DNA from: Burkholderiaceae bacterium
GTDB taxonomy: Bacteria > Pseudomonadota > Gammaproteobacteria > Burkholderiales > Burkholderiaceae_C
Assembly: GCA_017992055.1 (NCBI GenBank)
Contig: JAGOPK010000005.1
Span: 186,001 to 250,000, forward strand
Length of the DNA: 64,000 nt
Reading direction: 5' to 3'
Shown: positions 45,603 to 55,351 of the stretch, one piece after another
How positions within the stretch are numbered: position 1 is the stretch's first letter
Layout of the letters: each line of letters opens with the position of its first letter
The notes under the pieces: generated by a model
Told to the model about the DNA's origin: nothing
Database searches by the model: none
The model's input: the letters and a program-made list of their open reading frames with translations, nothing else
Made by a program: the position numbers and the translations under genes

Positions 45603-46420
45603 CAGGACGCTCCAGTGCCACGTTTGGCCAGCTGGCCGAAGCCGCGCTGCGGGTCATAGCCCCAGGCGGCCAGCAGAAAGCAGGCCAGGCCGCAGCCGAT
45701 CACGATCCAGGGCGAGGCGCCGGCATCCTGGCCGTAGATCGCGAAGCGCAGCCATTCCACCGCATGCGTGAAGGGGTTGAAGCGCGCCACCTGGTGCACC
45801 CACTCGGCGCCCGATTCCTCCAGCTTCCACAGCGGGTACAGCGCGGTGGACATGAAGTACATCGGAAAGATCACGAAGTTCATGGTGCCGGCAAAGTTCT
45901 CCAGCTGCTTGATGTGCACGCTGAGCAGCAGGCCCAGCGCGCCCAGCATCAGCGCCGCGCCCACCGCCGCGGCCAGCACGCCCGGCGTGTGCCAGCCCCA
46001 CAGCGGCAGCTGGGTGCCCAGCAGCGCGGCCACCAGCACAAAGGCCGCGGCCTGCAGCAGCGACAGCACGGCGGTGGCGCTGAGCTTGGCAAACAGCAGC
46101 CACCAGCGCGGCAGCGGTGCGGTCAGCAGCAATCGCATCAGGCCCATCTCGCGGTCGTAGACCATGGCCAGGCTGCTCTGCATGCCGTTGAACAGCAGCA
46201 CCATGCCCACAAGACCCGGCGCGATGTAGACGTCGTAGGGCACATAGGTGTCGTAGGGCGGCGCGATGGCCACGCCGAAGACATTGCGGAAGCCGGCCGC
46301 AAACACCGCCAGCCACAGCAGCGGCCGCACCAGGGCCGAGGCCAGGCGGCCGCTCTGGCGGCTGAACTTCAGCAGCTCGCGCGCGACGATGGCGCGCCAG
46401 GCCTGCAGGGCATGGCGCAT
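45602..46420 (-). CDS. ABC-2 type permease of the PQQ alcohol system (PedC-like)
   Basis: 272 aa, six TM segments. SALVRPLLWLAVFAAGFRNVFG and VYDREMGLMRLLLTAPLPRWWLL are typical of ABC-2 exporters, and PPYDTYVPYDVYIAPGLVGM fits the alcohol-system permease subfamily. ATG at 46420 overlaps the binding-protein stop (TGATG). Pairs with the ATPase at 48575. In Pseudomonas the equivalent genes lie in the ped cluster; the substrate is unknown. Confidence 0.9.
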   Translation of the reverse strand: MRHALQAWRAIVARELLKFSRQSGRLASALVRPLLWLAVFAAGFRNVFGVAIAPPYDTYVPYDVYIAPGLVGMVLLFNGMQSSLAMVYDREMGLMRLLLTAPLPRWWLLFAKLSATAVLSLLQAAAFVLVAALLGTQLPLWGWHTPGVLAAAVGAALMLGALGLLLSVHIKQLENFAGTMNFVIFPMYFMSTALYPLWKLEESGAEWVHQVARFNPFTHAVEWLRFAIYGQDAGASPWIVIGCGLACFLLAAWGYDPQRGFGQLAKRGTGAS

Positions 46421-47598
46421 CACGGCTTGCCCCTGGGCGGGCACAGCTTTTCGGGCGCGTCGGCGCCCAGCGTGTCCAGCGTGTTCTTCGCATGCAGCAC
46501 GCCGTCGATGGGCGCGCTGCCGACCACGCCCTGGCCGTCGCTGAGCAGCAGCGGCTGGCGCAGCTGGCCGTCCCAGGGCCGGAAGCCCATGGCCACGCCC
46601 TTGCTGCCGTCGATCTCCACCGTGGCCAGGGCCTGGGCCAGGGCGGCCGGCCCGGCCTGGCCCTTGGGCACCGCCACCGCCGCCGTCACCAGGGCGCGGC
46701 CGGCCATCCAGGCGGCCCAGTCGTGGGCCTCCATGCGCCGGCCCGCGGCCTTGGCCAGGCGGCGCGTGACCTGGGGCGCGCCATAGCGCTCATAGCGGCT
46801 GCTCCAGGCCAGGGCCACCAGGCCGCCATCGCCGACCACCGGCCGCGGCAGGGCCGTGCGGTAGGGCAGGGTCTGGGCGAACTCGCCGTCGCTGTCGACC
46901 ACCCAGACCACGTCGTAGGCGCCCACCGAGGCGGCGGTCAGCAGCAGCGGATTGGCCAGGTCGCGCTCGCGCGGATCGGCCGACAGCTTGAAGGGCTTGG
47001 CCGCCACCAGCTTGAGGCCGTAGCGCCGCATCGCCGCCTGGGCCGTGGCGCTGCGCTCGCGGTCGGCCTCGCCGGGGCCGGCCAGCAGCAGCACATTGCT
47101 CCACTTGCGCGCCACCAGGTTCTGCGCCAGCGCATCGGCGCGCATGCGCTCGCTCGGCAGCACATGCCACAGGTTGCGCCGGCAGTCGGCCGCGCGCAGG
47201 CGGTCGTCGGCGGCGCCGATGTTCAGCAGTGGCAGCTTGCTGCCATCGGCGGCGGCCAGGGCCCAGGCCGCCGGCAGATCGGCCACCAGGGCCGCGGCGC
47301 CGGACTTCTCGGCCTGGGCCGCGGCGGCGCGGGCGGCGGCGGCATCGGCCACCGCCACGGTGGCCAGGCTCAGGCTGGCGCCGGCGGCATCCAGCTCCAT
47401 CTTGGCGTCGGCCAGGGCCAGGCCCAGCGCATCGGCGGCCGGGCCGGTGGGCTGGCCCAGCACCGCACGCTCCAGCCGGCTGCGCGACAGCCGGGCATCG
47501 TCGGCCGGCACCAGCAGCACGGCCTTGTAGGCCGCTGCCTGGGCCAGGGTGGCGGTCAGGGCCAGCAGCGTGGCGCCGATGCTGCGGGCCAGCCTCAC
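46420..47598 (-). CDS. ABC substrate-binding protein of the PQQ alcohol dehydrogenase system
   Basis: 392 aa, GTG start overlapping the propeller stop (GTGA). Signal peptide MRLARSIGATLLALTATLAQA. Periplasmic binding fold of the Leu/Ile/Val type (LLNIGAADDRLRAADCRRNLWHVLPSERMRADALAQ; YDVVWVVDSDGEFAQTLPYRT). This family is found only with quinoprotein alcohol dehydrogenases. A binding protein beside an exporter-type permease is odd but usual for this cluster. Confidence 0.9.
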   Translation of the reverse strand: MRLARSIGATLLALTATLAQAAAYKAVLLVPADDARLSRSRLERAVLGQPTGPAADALGLALADAKMELDAAGASLSLATVAVADAAAARAAAAQAEKSGAAALVADLPAAWALAAADGSKLPLLNIGAADDRLRAADCRRNLWHVLPSERMRADALAQNLVARKWSNVLLLAGPGEADRERSATAQAAMRRYGLKLVAAKPFKLSADPRERDLANPLLLTAASVGAYDVVWVVDSDGEFAQTLPYRTALPRPVVGDGGLVALAWSSRYERYGAPQVTRRLAKAAGRRMEAHDWAAWMAGRALVTAAVAVPKGQAGPAALAQALATVEIDGSKGVAMGFRPWDGQLRQPLLLSDGQGVVGSAPIDGVLHAKNTLDTLGADAPEKLCPPRGKP

Positions 47599-48578
47599 TC
47601 GACCACCACCACGCTGTGCGGCACGCGGCCCACGCGCACCGTCTTCCGCGCCTTGGCCGCGGCCACGTCGACGATGCTCAGGTCATCGGACAGGCCGTTG
47701 ACCACGTACAGCGTCTTCTGCGCCGCATCCAGGCCCAGGCCCCAGGCGCGCTTGCCCACCAGCACCAGGTCGGTGGTCTTGCGCGTGGCCACGTCGACGA
47801 AGGCCACGTGGTTGGCCTTGCCCAGCGCGACGAAGGCGCGCCGGCCATCGGCCGAGATCAGGATGCCCACCGGCGTGATGTCGGTCTTGCGCGCGCCCTT
47901 GACCTCGAAGGGGATGGTGGCGATGACCTCGCGCCTGGCGGTGTCGATGACGGTGACGCTGGCATCCAGCTCGTTGCTGACCCACAGCTGGCGGCCGTCG
48001 GGCGTCAGCGCAAAGCGGCGTGGCCGCTTGCCGGCCTGCAGGTTCTTCACCACCTTGGCCTGGGCCAGGTCGACCACGTGCACGAGGTTGGCCACCTCGC
48101 TGGTCACGTACAAGGTCTTGCCGTCGGGCGCCACCAGCACGCCCTCGGGCTCCTTGCCCACGGCGATGGCGCCCAGGCGCTTGCCGCTGGCCAGGTCGAC
48201 GATGCCGACCTCGGCGTCTTCCTCGTTGCTGACGTACAGGGTCTTGCCGTCGGGCGACAGGTCGAAGATCTCCGGGTCGTCGCCCAGCGGCACGCGGCGC
48301 AGGCTCTTGCGCGTGGCCAGGTCGATCACATCGGCCTGGCCCGCGTCGCCGCAGGCCACCAGCAGCTGCTTGCCGTCGGGCGTGCGGCGCAGGTGGCGCG
48401 GGCGCTGGCAGGTGGCCACGGTGCCGACCACGGCCTGGGTCTTCAGGTCCAGCAGGGTCAGCGCATGGTCCTTCTCGCTGGAGATCCAGGCCAGGCCCTG
48501 GGCCTGGGCGGGTGTCTGGGCGGCCAGGGCCAGGATCAGGCCGGCCAGCAGGCCTGGCAACGCAGTGCTTGTTTTCAT
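47595..48578 (-). CDS. PQQ-catabolism-associated YVTN beta-propeller protein
   Basis: 327 aa with signal MKTSTALPGLLAGLILALA..AQAQ and about seven YVTN-type blades (SPDGKTLYVSNEEDAEVGIVDL; APDGKTLYVTSEVANLVHVVDL; DAAQKTLYVVNGLSDDLSIVDV). No enzyme residues evident; probably a periplasmic binding or scaffold protein. Start overlaps the ATPase stop by 4 nt. Confidence 0.92.
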   Translation of the reverse strand: MKTSTALPGLLAGLILALAAQTPAQAQGLAWISSEKDHALTLLDLKTQAVVGTVATCQRPRHLRRTPDGKQLLVACGDAGQADVIDLATRKSLRRVPLGDDPEIFDLSPDGKTLYVSNEEDAEVGIVDLASGKRLGAIAVGKEPEGVLVAPDGKTLYVTSEVANLVHVVDLAQAKVVKNLQAGKRPRRFALTPDGRQLWVSNELDASVTVIDTARREVIATIPFEVKGARKTDITPVGILISADGRRAFVALGKANHVAFVDVATRKTTDLVLVGKRAWGLGLDAAQKTLYVVNGLSDDLSIVDVAAAKARKTVRVGRVPHSVVVVE

Positions 48579-49369
48579 CGGGAGGCTCCAGGGGGACCGC
48601 CGGTGGGGCGTGCGGTGGCGCGGATGAAGGCCTGCTCCAGGCTGTCGCCGCCGAGTGCGGCCGTGACCTCGGGCGGTGTGCCGTCGGCCAGCAGCCGGCC
48701 CTGGTGCAGCACCAGCACCCGGTCGGCCTGGGCCGCCTCTTCCACCAGGTGCGTGGCCCACAGCACGGCCGTGCCGCGCTGGCGCACGTCGGCCAGCAGG
48801 CCGGCCAGCAGCTCGCGGCGCGAGGCCGGGTCCAGGCCCACGGTGGGCTCGTCCATCAGCACCAGGGCCGGCCGGTGCAGCAGGGCGCGCACCAGCTCCA
48901 CCTTGCGCCGGTTGCCGCCGGACAGCTCGCGCACCGGCCGCGCCAGCTCGGCGCCCAGGCCGGCCGCCGCGCAGCCCTCGGCGATGCGCGCCTCGGCCAG
49001 GGCCCGCGGCAGGCCGTGCAGGTCGGCATGGAAGCGCAGGTTGCGCTGCACGCTCAGGTCCAGGTCCAGCGACATTTGCTGGAACACCACGCCGATGCGC
49101 GCCAGCGCCGCCGCCGGCCGCTGCCGCAGCGCGATGCCGTCGACCTGCACCTCGCCGCCATCGGGCGCAAACAGGCCGGTGAGCAGCTGGAACAGCGTGG
49201 ACTTGCCGGCGCCATTGGGGCCCAGCAGCACATTGAAGCTGCCGGGCGCCAGCGCCAGCGTCAGCCCGTCCAGCGCGCTGCGCGCGCCATAACACTTGCT
49301 CAGCGCGCTGATCGCCAGGCGGGGGCAGGGGGCCAGGCTCGGTTCGACAGAGGCGGTGGACGGGGGCAA
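48575..49369 (-). CDS. ABC transporter ATPase of the PQQ alcohol system
   Basis: 264 aa if the TTG at 49369 is the start; no ATG precedes the conserved region, which begins LAISALSKCYGARSAL. Walker A LLGPNGAGKSTLFQLLTG, signature LSGGNRRKVELVRALL, Walker B LVLMDEPTVGLDP, switch His in WATHLVEEA. DrrA-like, matching the ABC-2 permease downstream. 125 nt after pqqB. Confidence 0.92.
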   Translation of the reverse strand: MPPSTASVEPSLAPCPRLAISALSKCYGARSALDGLTLALAPGSFNVLLGPNGAGKSTLFQLLTGLFAPDGGEVQVDGIALRQRPAAALARIGVVFQQMSLDLDLSVQRNLRFHADLHGLPRALAEARIAEGCAAAGLGAELARPVRELSGGNRRKVELVRALLHRPALVLMDEPTVGLDPASRRELLAGLLADVRQRGTAVLWATHLVEEAAQADRVLVLHQGRLLADGTPPEVTAALGGDSLEQAFIRATARPTGGPPGASR

Positions 49370-49494
49370 TTCGGGTGACGGCAGGCCGGCGATGCCCGGT
49401 TTGTAGCCGGCCCGCGCCGTGTGCGCCTACCTGTGGAATGCCCGGGGCAGACCGCGGCGCGCGCGCCGTCCTGTGCCAGTGCGGCACGCCGCTG

Positions 49495-50325
49495 CTACAG
49501 CGTGATCTCCATGCCGTCGTAGGCCAGGGCCAGGCCGCAGTCCGGGCCCGGGTCGGTGGGCAGCGGCGGCGCTGTCGCAGCCAGCAACACCTTGTGCCGG
49601 GCCGGCAGCGCGCACAGCTGCGCCAGCCAGTCGGCGCCGCCGTGCCCGTGCTCCTGCCAGAGTCCGTCGGCCGGGCCGTCCAGCAGCAGGCAGTCGGCCG
49701 AGCGCATCCAGTCGAACTCGTCGGCGCCGGGCCGAGCCAGGCCCGGGGCGCAGAACACGCGCTGGCCGGTGACCAGGTCGCGCACCGCCAGCGCGATGCT
49801 GTCGCCCACCGCGCCGGGCTCGCCGTGCGCCAGCCGCGCCAGGTGCGGCGGCCGCGGCGCGCGCGTGGCCACGGCGGTGAACTCCAGGCTGGGCAGGCCG
49901 TCGATGCGGAACACCGCCTCGCTGCGGTCGCCGGCCACCGGCACCACATGCCAGTGCACGCCGCAGTAGTGCTGCAGCACCGGCAGCACCGGCAGCGCGG
50001 TGGTCAGCTGCTCGAACACCGCCGGCGTCGCATACAGCTCGATCGGCGCGCCGTCGCGCAGGCTCAGCAGGCCGCCGGCATGGTCGACCTGGGCATCGGT
50101 GAGCAGCAGCGCGCGCCAGTCGGCATCGGCCAGGCCGGGGTGGGCGTCCAGGCGCAGATCGCTGTCGAGCTGGTGGGCCACGGCCGGCGACATGTTCACC
50201 AGCACCCAGCGGCCGGCGCCGTCGCCGATGGCCATCACGCCGCGCTGGCGTGTGGAGCCGCTGCCGGCTGGCGTATCGTGGCGCCGCAGCCGCGGGGCGC
50301 CTCCGCGCAGGATGACGATCTTCAC
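49495..50325 (-). CDS. pqqB: PqqB-like MBL-fold protein
   Basis: 276 aa, GTG start. PqqB signatures: KIVILRGGAPRLRRHDTPAG-like N-terminus, VLVNMSPAVAHQL, LLLTDAQVDHAGGLLSLRDG (first metal motif) and LLLDG. Supports PQQ synthesis or handling; PqqB oxidises the peptide intermediate in current models. pqqA, C, D and E are not in this window. First gene of the ten-gene minus-strand operon, downstream of a sigma-54 promoter match. It is a little shorter than typical PqqB (~304 aa), so a dedicated paralogue is possible. Confidence 0.88.
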   Translation of the reverse strand: MKIVILRGGAPRLRRHDTPAGSGSTRQRGVMAIGDGAGRWVLVNMSPAVAHQLDSDLRLDAHPGLADADWRALLLTDAQVDHAGGLLSLRDGAPIELYATPAVFEQLTTALPVLPVLQHYCGVHWHVVPVAGDRSEAVFRIDGLPSLEFTAVATRAPRPPHLARLAHGEPGAVGDSIALAVRDLVTGQRVFCAPGLARPGADEFDWMRSADCLLLDGPADGLWQEHGHGGADWLAQLCALPARHKVLLAATAPPLPTDPGPDCGLALAYDGMEITL

Positions 50326-50408
50326 GGTCTGGGGCCCCGGCGCGGGCGCCGGTGGCGGAGCGGAAACAGGGGCATGCGTTGGTCAGCAAGCAGGATGGAC
50401 AGGGCTTC

Positions 50409-50424
50409 AGCAAGACATGTGCCG
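50409..50424 (-). promoter_or_regulatory. sigma-54 promoter of the pqqB-ABC-channel operon
   Basis: Minus strand CGGCACATGTCTTGCT: -24 CGGCAC (5 of 6), N5, -12 TTGCT. Predicted start near 50398, about 73 nt before pqqB. A short palindrome GGTGTGGAACACC (50504-50516) lies about 110 bp upstream, where an activator would bind. Confidence 0.65.
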
Positions 50425-50504
50425 CCGCCGCCAGGCCGGCCGCGACCCGGCCCGGCGGGGTGGGCGCCGGGCTTTGTGCCCGTCTGGCACAGGGTTTCCA
50501 CCGG

Positions 50505-51527
50505 GTGTGGAACACCGGCCTGCCGTCGCGGCACAGCCTGATCGCGGGTCTGCTCGGTCTGCTGTGCGGCCTGGGCCCGGCCCTGGCCGCAGCACCCTGT
50601 CCCGGGCCGGCGCTGGGCCTGCAGGCCCTGGCGCCGGGCGTCTGGTGGCTGCCGGCCCGGCCCGGCGAGGCCGATGCGCACAACCGGGGCCAGGTGTCCA
50701 ACCTGCTGGCCGTGCGCGACGGGCGGCGGCTGTGGCTGCTGGGCAGCGGGCCCAGCCCGGCCTTCGGCCGTGCGCTGGCCTGCCAGCTGCGCCAGCGCAG
50801 CGGCCTGGCGGTCACCGACGTGATCAGCCCCTGGGCCCGGCCCGAGCTGGTGCTGGGCGTGGCCGGCCTGGGACCGGTGCGGCACTGGGCCCATGCCCAG
50901 GTGGCCGAAGCCATGGCCGGCCAGTGCGCCCGCTGCATCGAGCGGCTGCGCCAGCGCCTGCAGGCCGCGGCGGCGGACCTGGAGCCCGCCGCGGCCCTGC
51001 CGGCCCTGCCCACGCATCGGCTGCAGGGCACCTCGGGCCGGCTGGGGCCGCTGCGCTGGTGGCTGCTGCCGCGCGATGCGGACCATGGGCTGACGCTGTG
51101 GCGCCTGGCCCTGCCGGGCCGTGCGGCGGCGCTGTGGTTTGCGCCCGGCCTGCTCAACGGCAGCGGCCCGCCCGACGGACGCGATGCCGATCTGGCCTTG
51201 CTGCAGCAGGGCGCCGAGCGGCTGCAGCAGCTGGCGGCCGAGTCTGCCGCCGGCGCTGCACCGCTGTACCTGGGCGAGCAGGGCCCGCCGCTGGCCGATG
51301 CCGCGCCGCAGCGCCATGCCGGCTACTGGGCCGAGCTGCGGCGCCAGGCGCTGGCGGCGCTGGACCGCGGCGATGCCGAGGGCGGTGCCGCGCCGTCCTG
51401 GCCCGGCCTGGACCCGGCCTGGGCCCGCCATGCCTGGCATGGCTTCAACTGGCAGCGCATGTGGCGCCAGGCCGAGCCGCAGTGGCTGGCCGCGCCGGCC
51501 GCGCCTGCCGCCGCGGCCTCACGCTGA
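50505..51527 (+). CDS. degenerate MBL-fold quinoprotein relay protein, type 2-like
   Basis: About 340 aa from the GTG at 50505, chosen because a signal peptide (RHSLIAGLLGLLCGLGPALAAA) follows directly; an upstream GTG at 50352 is possible. The fold pattern of quinoprotein relay metallohydrolases is recognisable (QVSNLLAVRDGRRLWLLGSGP; FGRALACQLRQRSGLAV). However, the HxHPxH metal motif reads WARPEL (residues 110-115), with all three His gone; RHWAHAQVAEAM keeps a later His. Likely a binding rather than catalytic protein. Convergent with the sigma-54 activator gene. Confidence 0.7.
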   Translation: MWNTGLPSRHSLIAGLLGLLCGLGPALAAAPCPGPALGLQALAPGVWWLPARPGEADAHNRGQVSNLLAVRDGRRLWLLGSGPSPAFGRALACQLRQRSGLAVTDVISPWARPELVLGVAGLGPVRHWAHAQVAEAMAGQCARCIERLRQRLQAAAADLEPAAALPALPTHRLQGTSGRLGPLRWWLLPRDADHGLTLWRLALPGRAAALWFAPGLLNGSGPPDGRDADLALLQQGAERLQQLAAESAAGAAPLYLGEQGPPLADAAPQRHAGYWAELRRQALAALDRGDAEGGAAPSWPGLDPAWARHAWHGFNWQRMWRQAEPQWLAAPAAPAAAASR

Positions 51528-51535
51528 GCGCAGCA

Positions 51536-53704
<2,169 letters not shown>

Positions 53705-53786
53705 CACCTGTCTCCTGTCGCCGCCCGCCATCATCGTCAGGATGTGGCCGGCTTGTTGTCGGTCAGCGTGGCCAGACCGGCCACCG

Positions 53787-53879
53787 GGCACAGCATCGCA
53801 AGTCCCGGGCCGCGCTGCTTCTGTCCCATTCGGTGACAGTGGCGGTCCGGGGTGGGCCATGGTAGCGCGATGCTGTGCC
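53787..53879. promoter_or_regulatory. candidate enhancer: 13-bp inverted repeat around a central palindrome
   Basis: GGCACAGCATCGC (53787-53799) and its exact complement GCGATGCTGTGCC (53867-53879), 67 bp apart, flank CTGTCCCATTCGGTGACAG (53821-53839). This fills much of the 316-bp gene-free gap between the activator gene and pedF, about 100-195 bp upstream of the expected pedF start: the usual place for activator binding sites. Confidence 0.6.
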
Positions 53880-53954
53880 AGCCAGGGCGGGGGACTGCGG
53901 ATGCCGCGGCCACGAACCGGACCTGATCCGCATCAAGGCCGGCGGGCGGGCCGG

Positions 53955-53970
53955 TGGCATGTCGATTGCA
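53955..53970 (+). promoter_or_regulatory. sigma-54 promoter of pedF
   Basis: TGGCATGTCGATTGCA: -24 TGGCAT (5 of 6), N5, -12 TTGCA (perfect). Predicted start near 53981, 40 nt before the pedF ATG. The divergent activator gene supports the call. Confidence 0.75.
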
Positions 53971-54020
53971 GACGGACGGCGCATTACACAGATTCAACCA
54001 CCCCTGGACGGAGACGCCGC

Positions 54021-54503
54021 ATGTTCACCCCCCAACCCCCCCATCGCATCCAGCGTGGCGCCGCCGCGCTGCTGCTGGCCCTGGCCAGCGGCCTGGCCGC
54101 GGCGCATGGCGATGTCACGCCGCAGGCCGTCGACACCAAGAGCCTGCCGGCCCTGGGCGACAGCTGGCGCGCCGAGAACCCCTATCGCCAGCACGATGCG
54201 GCGATCAAGGTCGGCACCTCGGCCTACAACCAGAACTGCGCCCGCTGCCATGGCCTGGAGGCCATCTCCGGCGGCATTGCGCCCGACCTGCGCAAGCTGG
54301 ACAACGACTGCGTCAGCCTGAAGGACGCGCGCAAGAAGGCCCTGTGCGTGAAGGAGGTGGACGACTACTACGCCAGCAGCGTGCGCAAGGGCAAGGTGCG
54401 CAATGGCGCGGTCTACATGCCTCCGTTCGACGGCATCCTGAACCAGGAAGCGGTGTGGGCCATCAAGGCCTATCTGGAAACCCGCCGCGAGAAGCCGCTG
54501 TGA
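54021..54503 (+). CDS. pedF: cytochrome c550 PedF
   Basis: 160 aa with signal peptide (GAAALLLALASGLAAAHG). One heme site, NCARCHGLEAISGG near residue 73; KLDNDCV and KALCVKEVDDYY add a Cys pair typical of PedF; the axial Met is in AVYMPPFDG. Periplasmic electron acceptor for quinoprotein alcohol dehydrogenases. Overlaps the next gene by 4 nt (GTGA). Confidence 0.95.
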   Translation: MFTPQPPHRIQRGAAALLLALASGLAAAHGDVTPQAVDTKSLPALGDSWRAENPYRQHDAAIKVGTSAYNQNCARCHGLEAISGGIAPDLRKLDNDCVSLKDARKKALCVKEVDDYYASSVRKGKVRNGAVYMPPFDGILNQEAVWAIKAYLETRREKPL

Positions 54504-55342
54504 ACCGGCAGCGCCGCCGCCTGCTGCAGGCCGCCGGCTCGGCGGCGCTGGGGGCCGGCCTGGCCGGGCCGACGTGGGCGCAGGACCGGCCGGCGCTGGA
54601 GCGCATCCGCGCCCGTGGCCTGCTGACCGTGGGCGTGTACCACGACATGCCGCCGTTCCACGAGCAGGGCCGCGGCATCGACGTGGACCTGGCCGGCGCG
54701 CTGGCCCAGGCGCTGGAGCTGAAGCTGTCGCTGCTGCCCTTCCATGCCGGCGAGAACATGGACGACGACCTGCGCAACATGGTCTGGCGCGGCCACTACC
54801 TGGGCTGGGGGCCGGCCGACGTACTGCTGCATGTGCCGGTGGACCGGCCGCTGATGGCCGGCAATCCGCGCGTCAGCATCTTCGCCCCCTACTACCGCGA
54901 GCGCGTGATGATCGCGCGCCAGCTGGCGGCGGTGCCGAAGATGGAGACGCTGGACGACTTCAAGGGCCAGCGCATCGCCGTGCCGGGCCTGAGCCTGGCC
55001 GGCTGGCTGCTGATCGGCGCCGAGGGCGGCCGCTACCGCGAGCAGCTGGACACCAAGATCGCCAACGGCGCCGTGGCCGCCCAGGCCCTGCTGCGTGGCG
55101 AGGTGGCCGCGGCCGCCGGCCTGGCCTCGGAGCTGGAATCGGTGCTGGCCGGCGATGCGCGCTATGCCATCGAGCCGCTGCCGCTGCCGCGCATGCGCGA
55201 GGGCTGGGCCGTGGGCTGCGCGGTGCGCCGCGAATCCGAGGACCTGGCGCGTGCGGTGCAGGCGGCGATGAACCAGCTGATGGCCGCGGGCGAGCTGACG
55301 CGCATCTTCGCCGGCGGCAAGCTGGCCTGGCGCAAGCCCTGA
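54500..55342 (+). CDS. periplasmic solute-binding protein of the quinoprotein system (MxaJ-like)
   Basis: 280 aa, GTG start coupled to pedF. Twin-Arg-like signal (NRQRRRLLQAAGSAALGAG..TWAQ). Family 3 binding fold (RIRARGLLTVGVYHDMPPFHEQGRGIDVDLAGALAQAL; GWGPADVLLHVPVD; DDFKGQRIAVPGLSLAGWLL). Related proteins (MxaJ, XoxJ and quinoprotein-associated binding proteins) bind or mature the dehydrogenase rather than feed a transporter, and no permease is adjacent here. Confidence 0.88.
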   Translation: MNRQRRRLLQAAGSAALGAGLAGPTWAQDRPALERIRARGLLTVGVYHDMPPFHEQGRGIDVDLAGALAQALELKLSLLPFHAGENMDDDLRNMVWRGHYLGWGPADVLLHVPVDRPLMAGNPRVSIFAPYYRERVMIARQLAAVPKMETLDDFKGQRIAVPGLSLAGWLLIGAEGGRYREQLDTKIANGAVAAQALLRGEVAAAAGLASELESVLAGDARYAIEPLPLPRMREGWAVGCAVRRESEDLARAVQAAMNQLMAAGELTRIFAGGKLAWRKP

Positions 55343-55351
55343 GCCCCAGGC

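Noticed and set aside
49370..49494. Another sigma-54 promoter between pqqB and the ABC ATPase gene
   Set aside because: A TGGCAC is present on the minus strand but the -12 position reads GGCGC rather than TTGCW, so only half the pattern is there.
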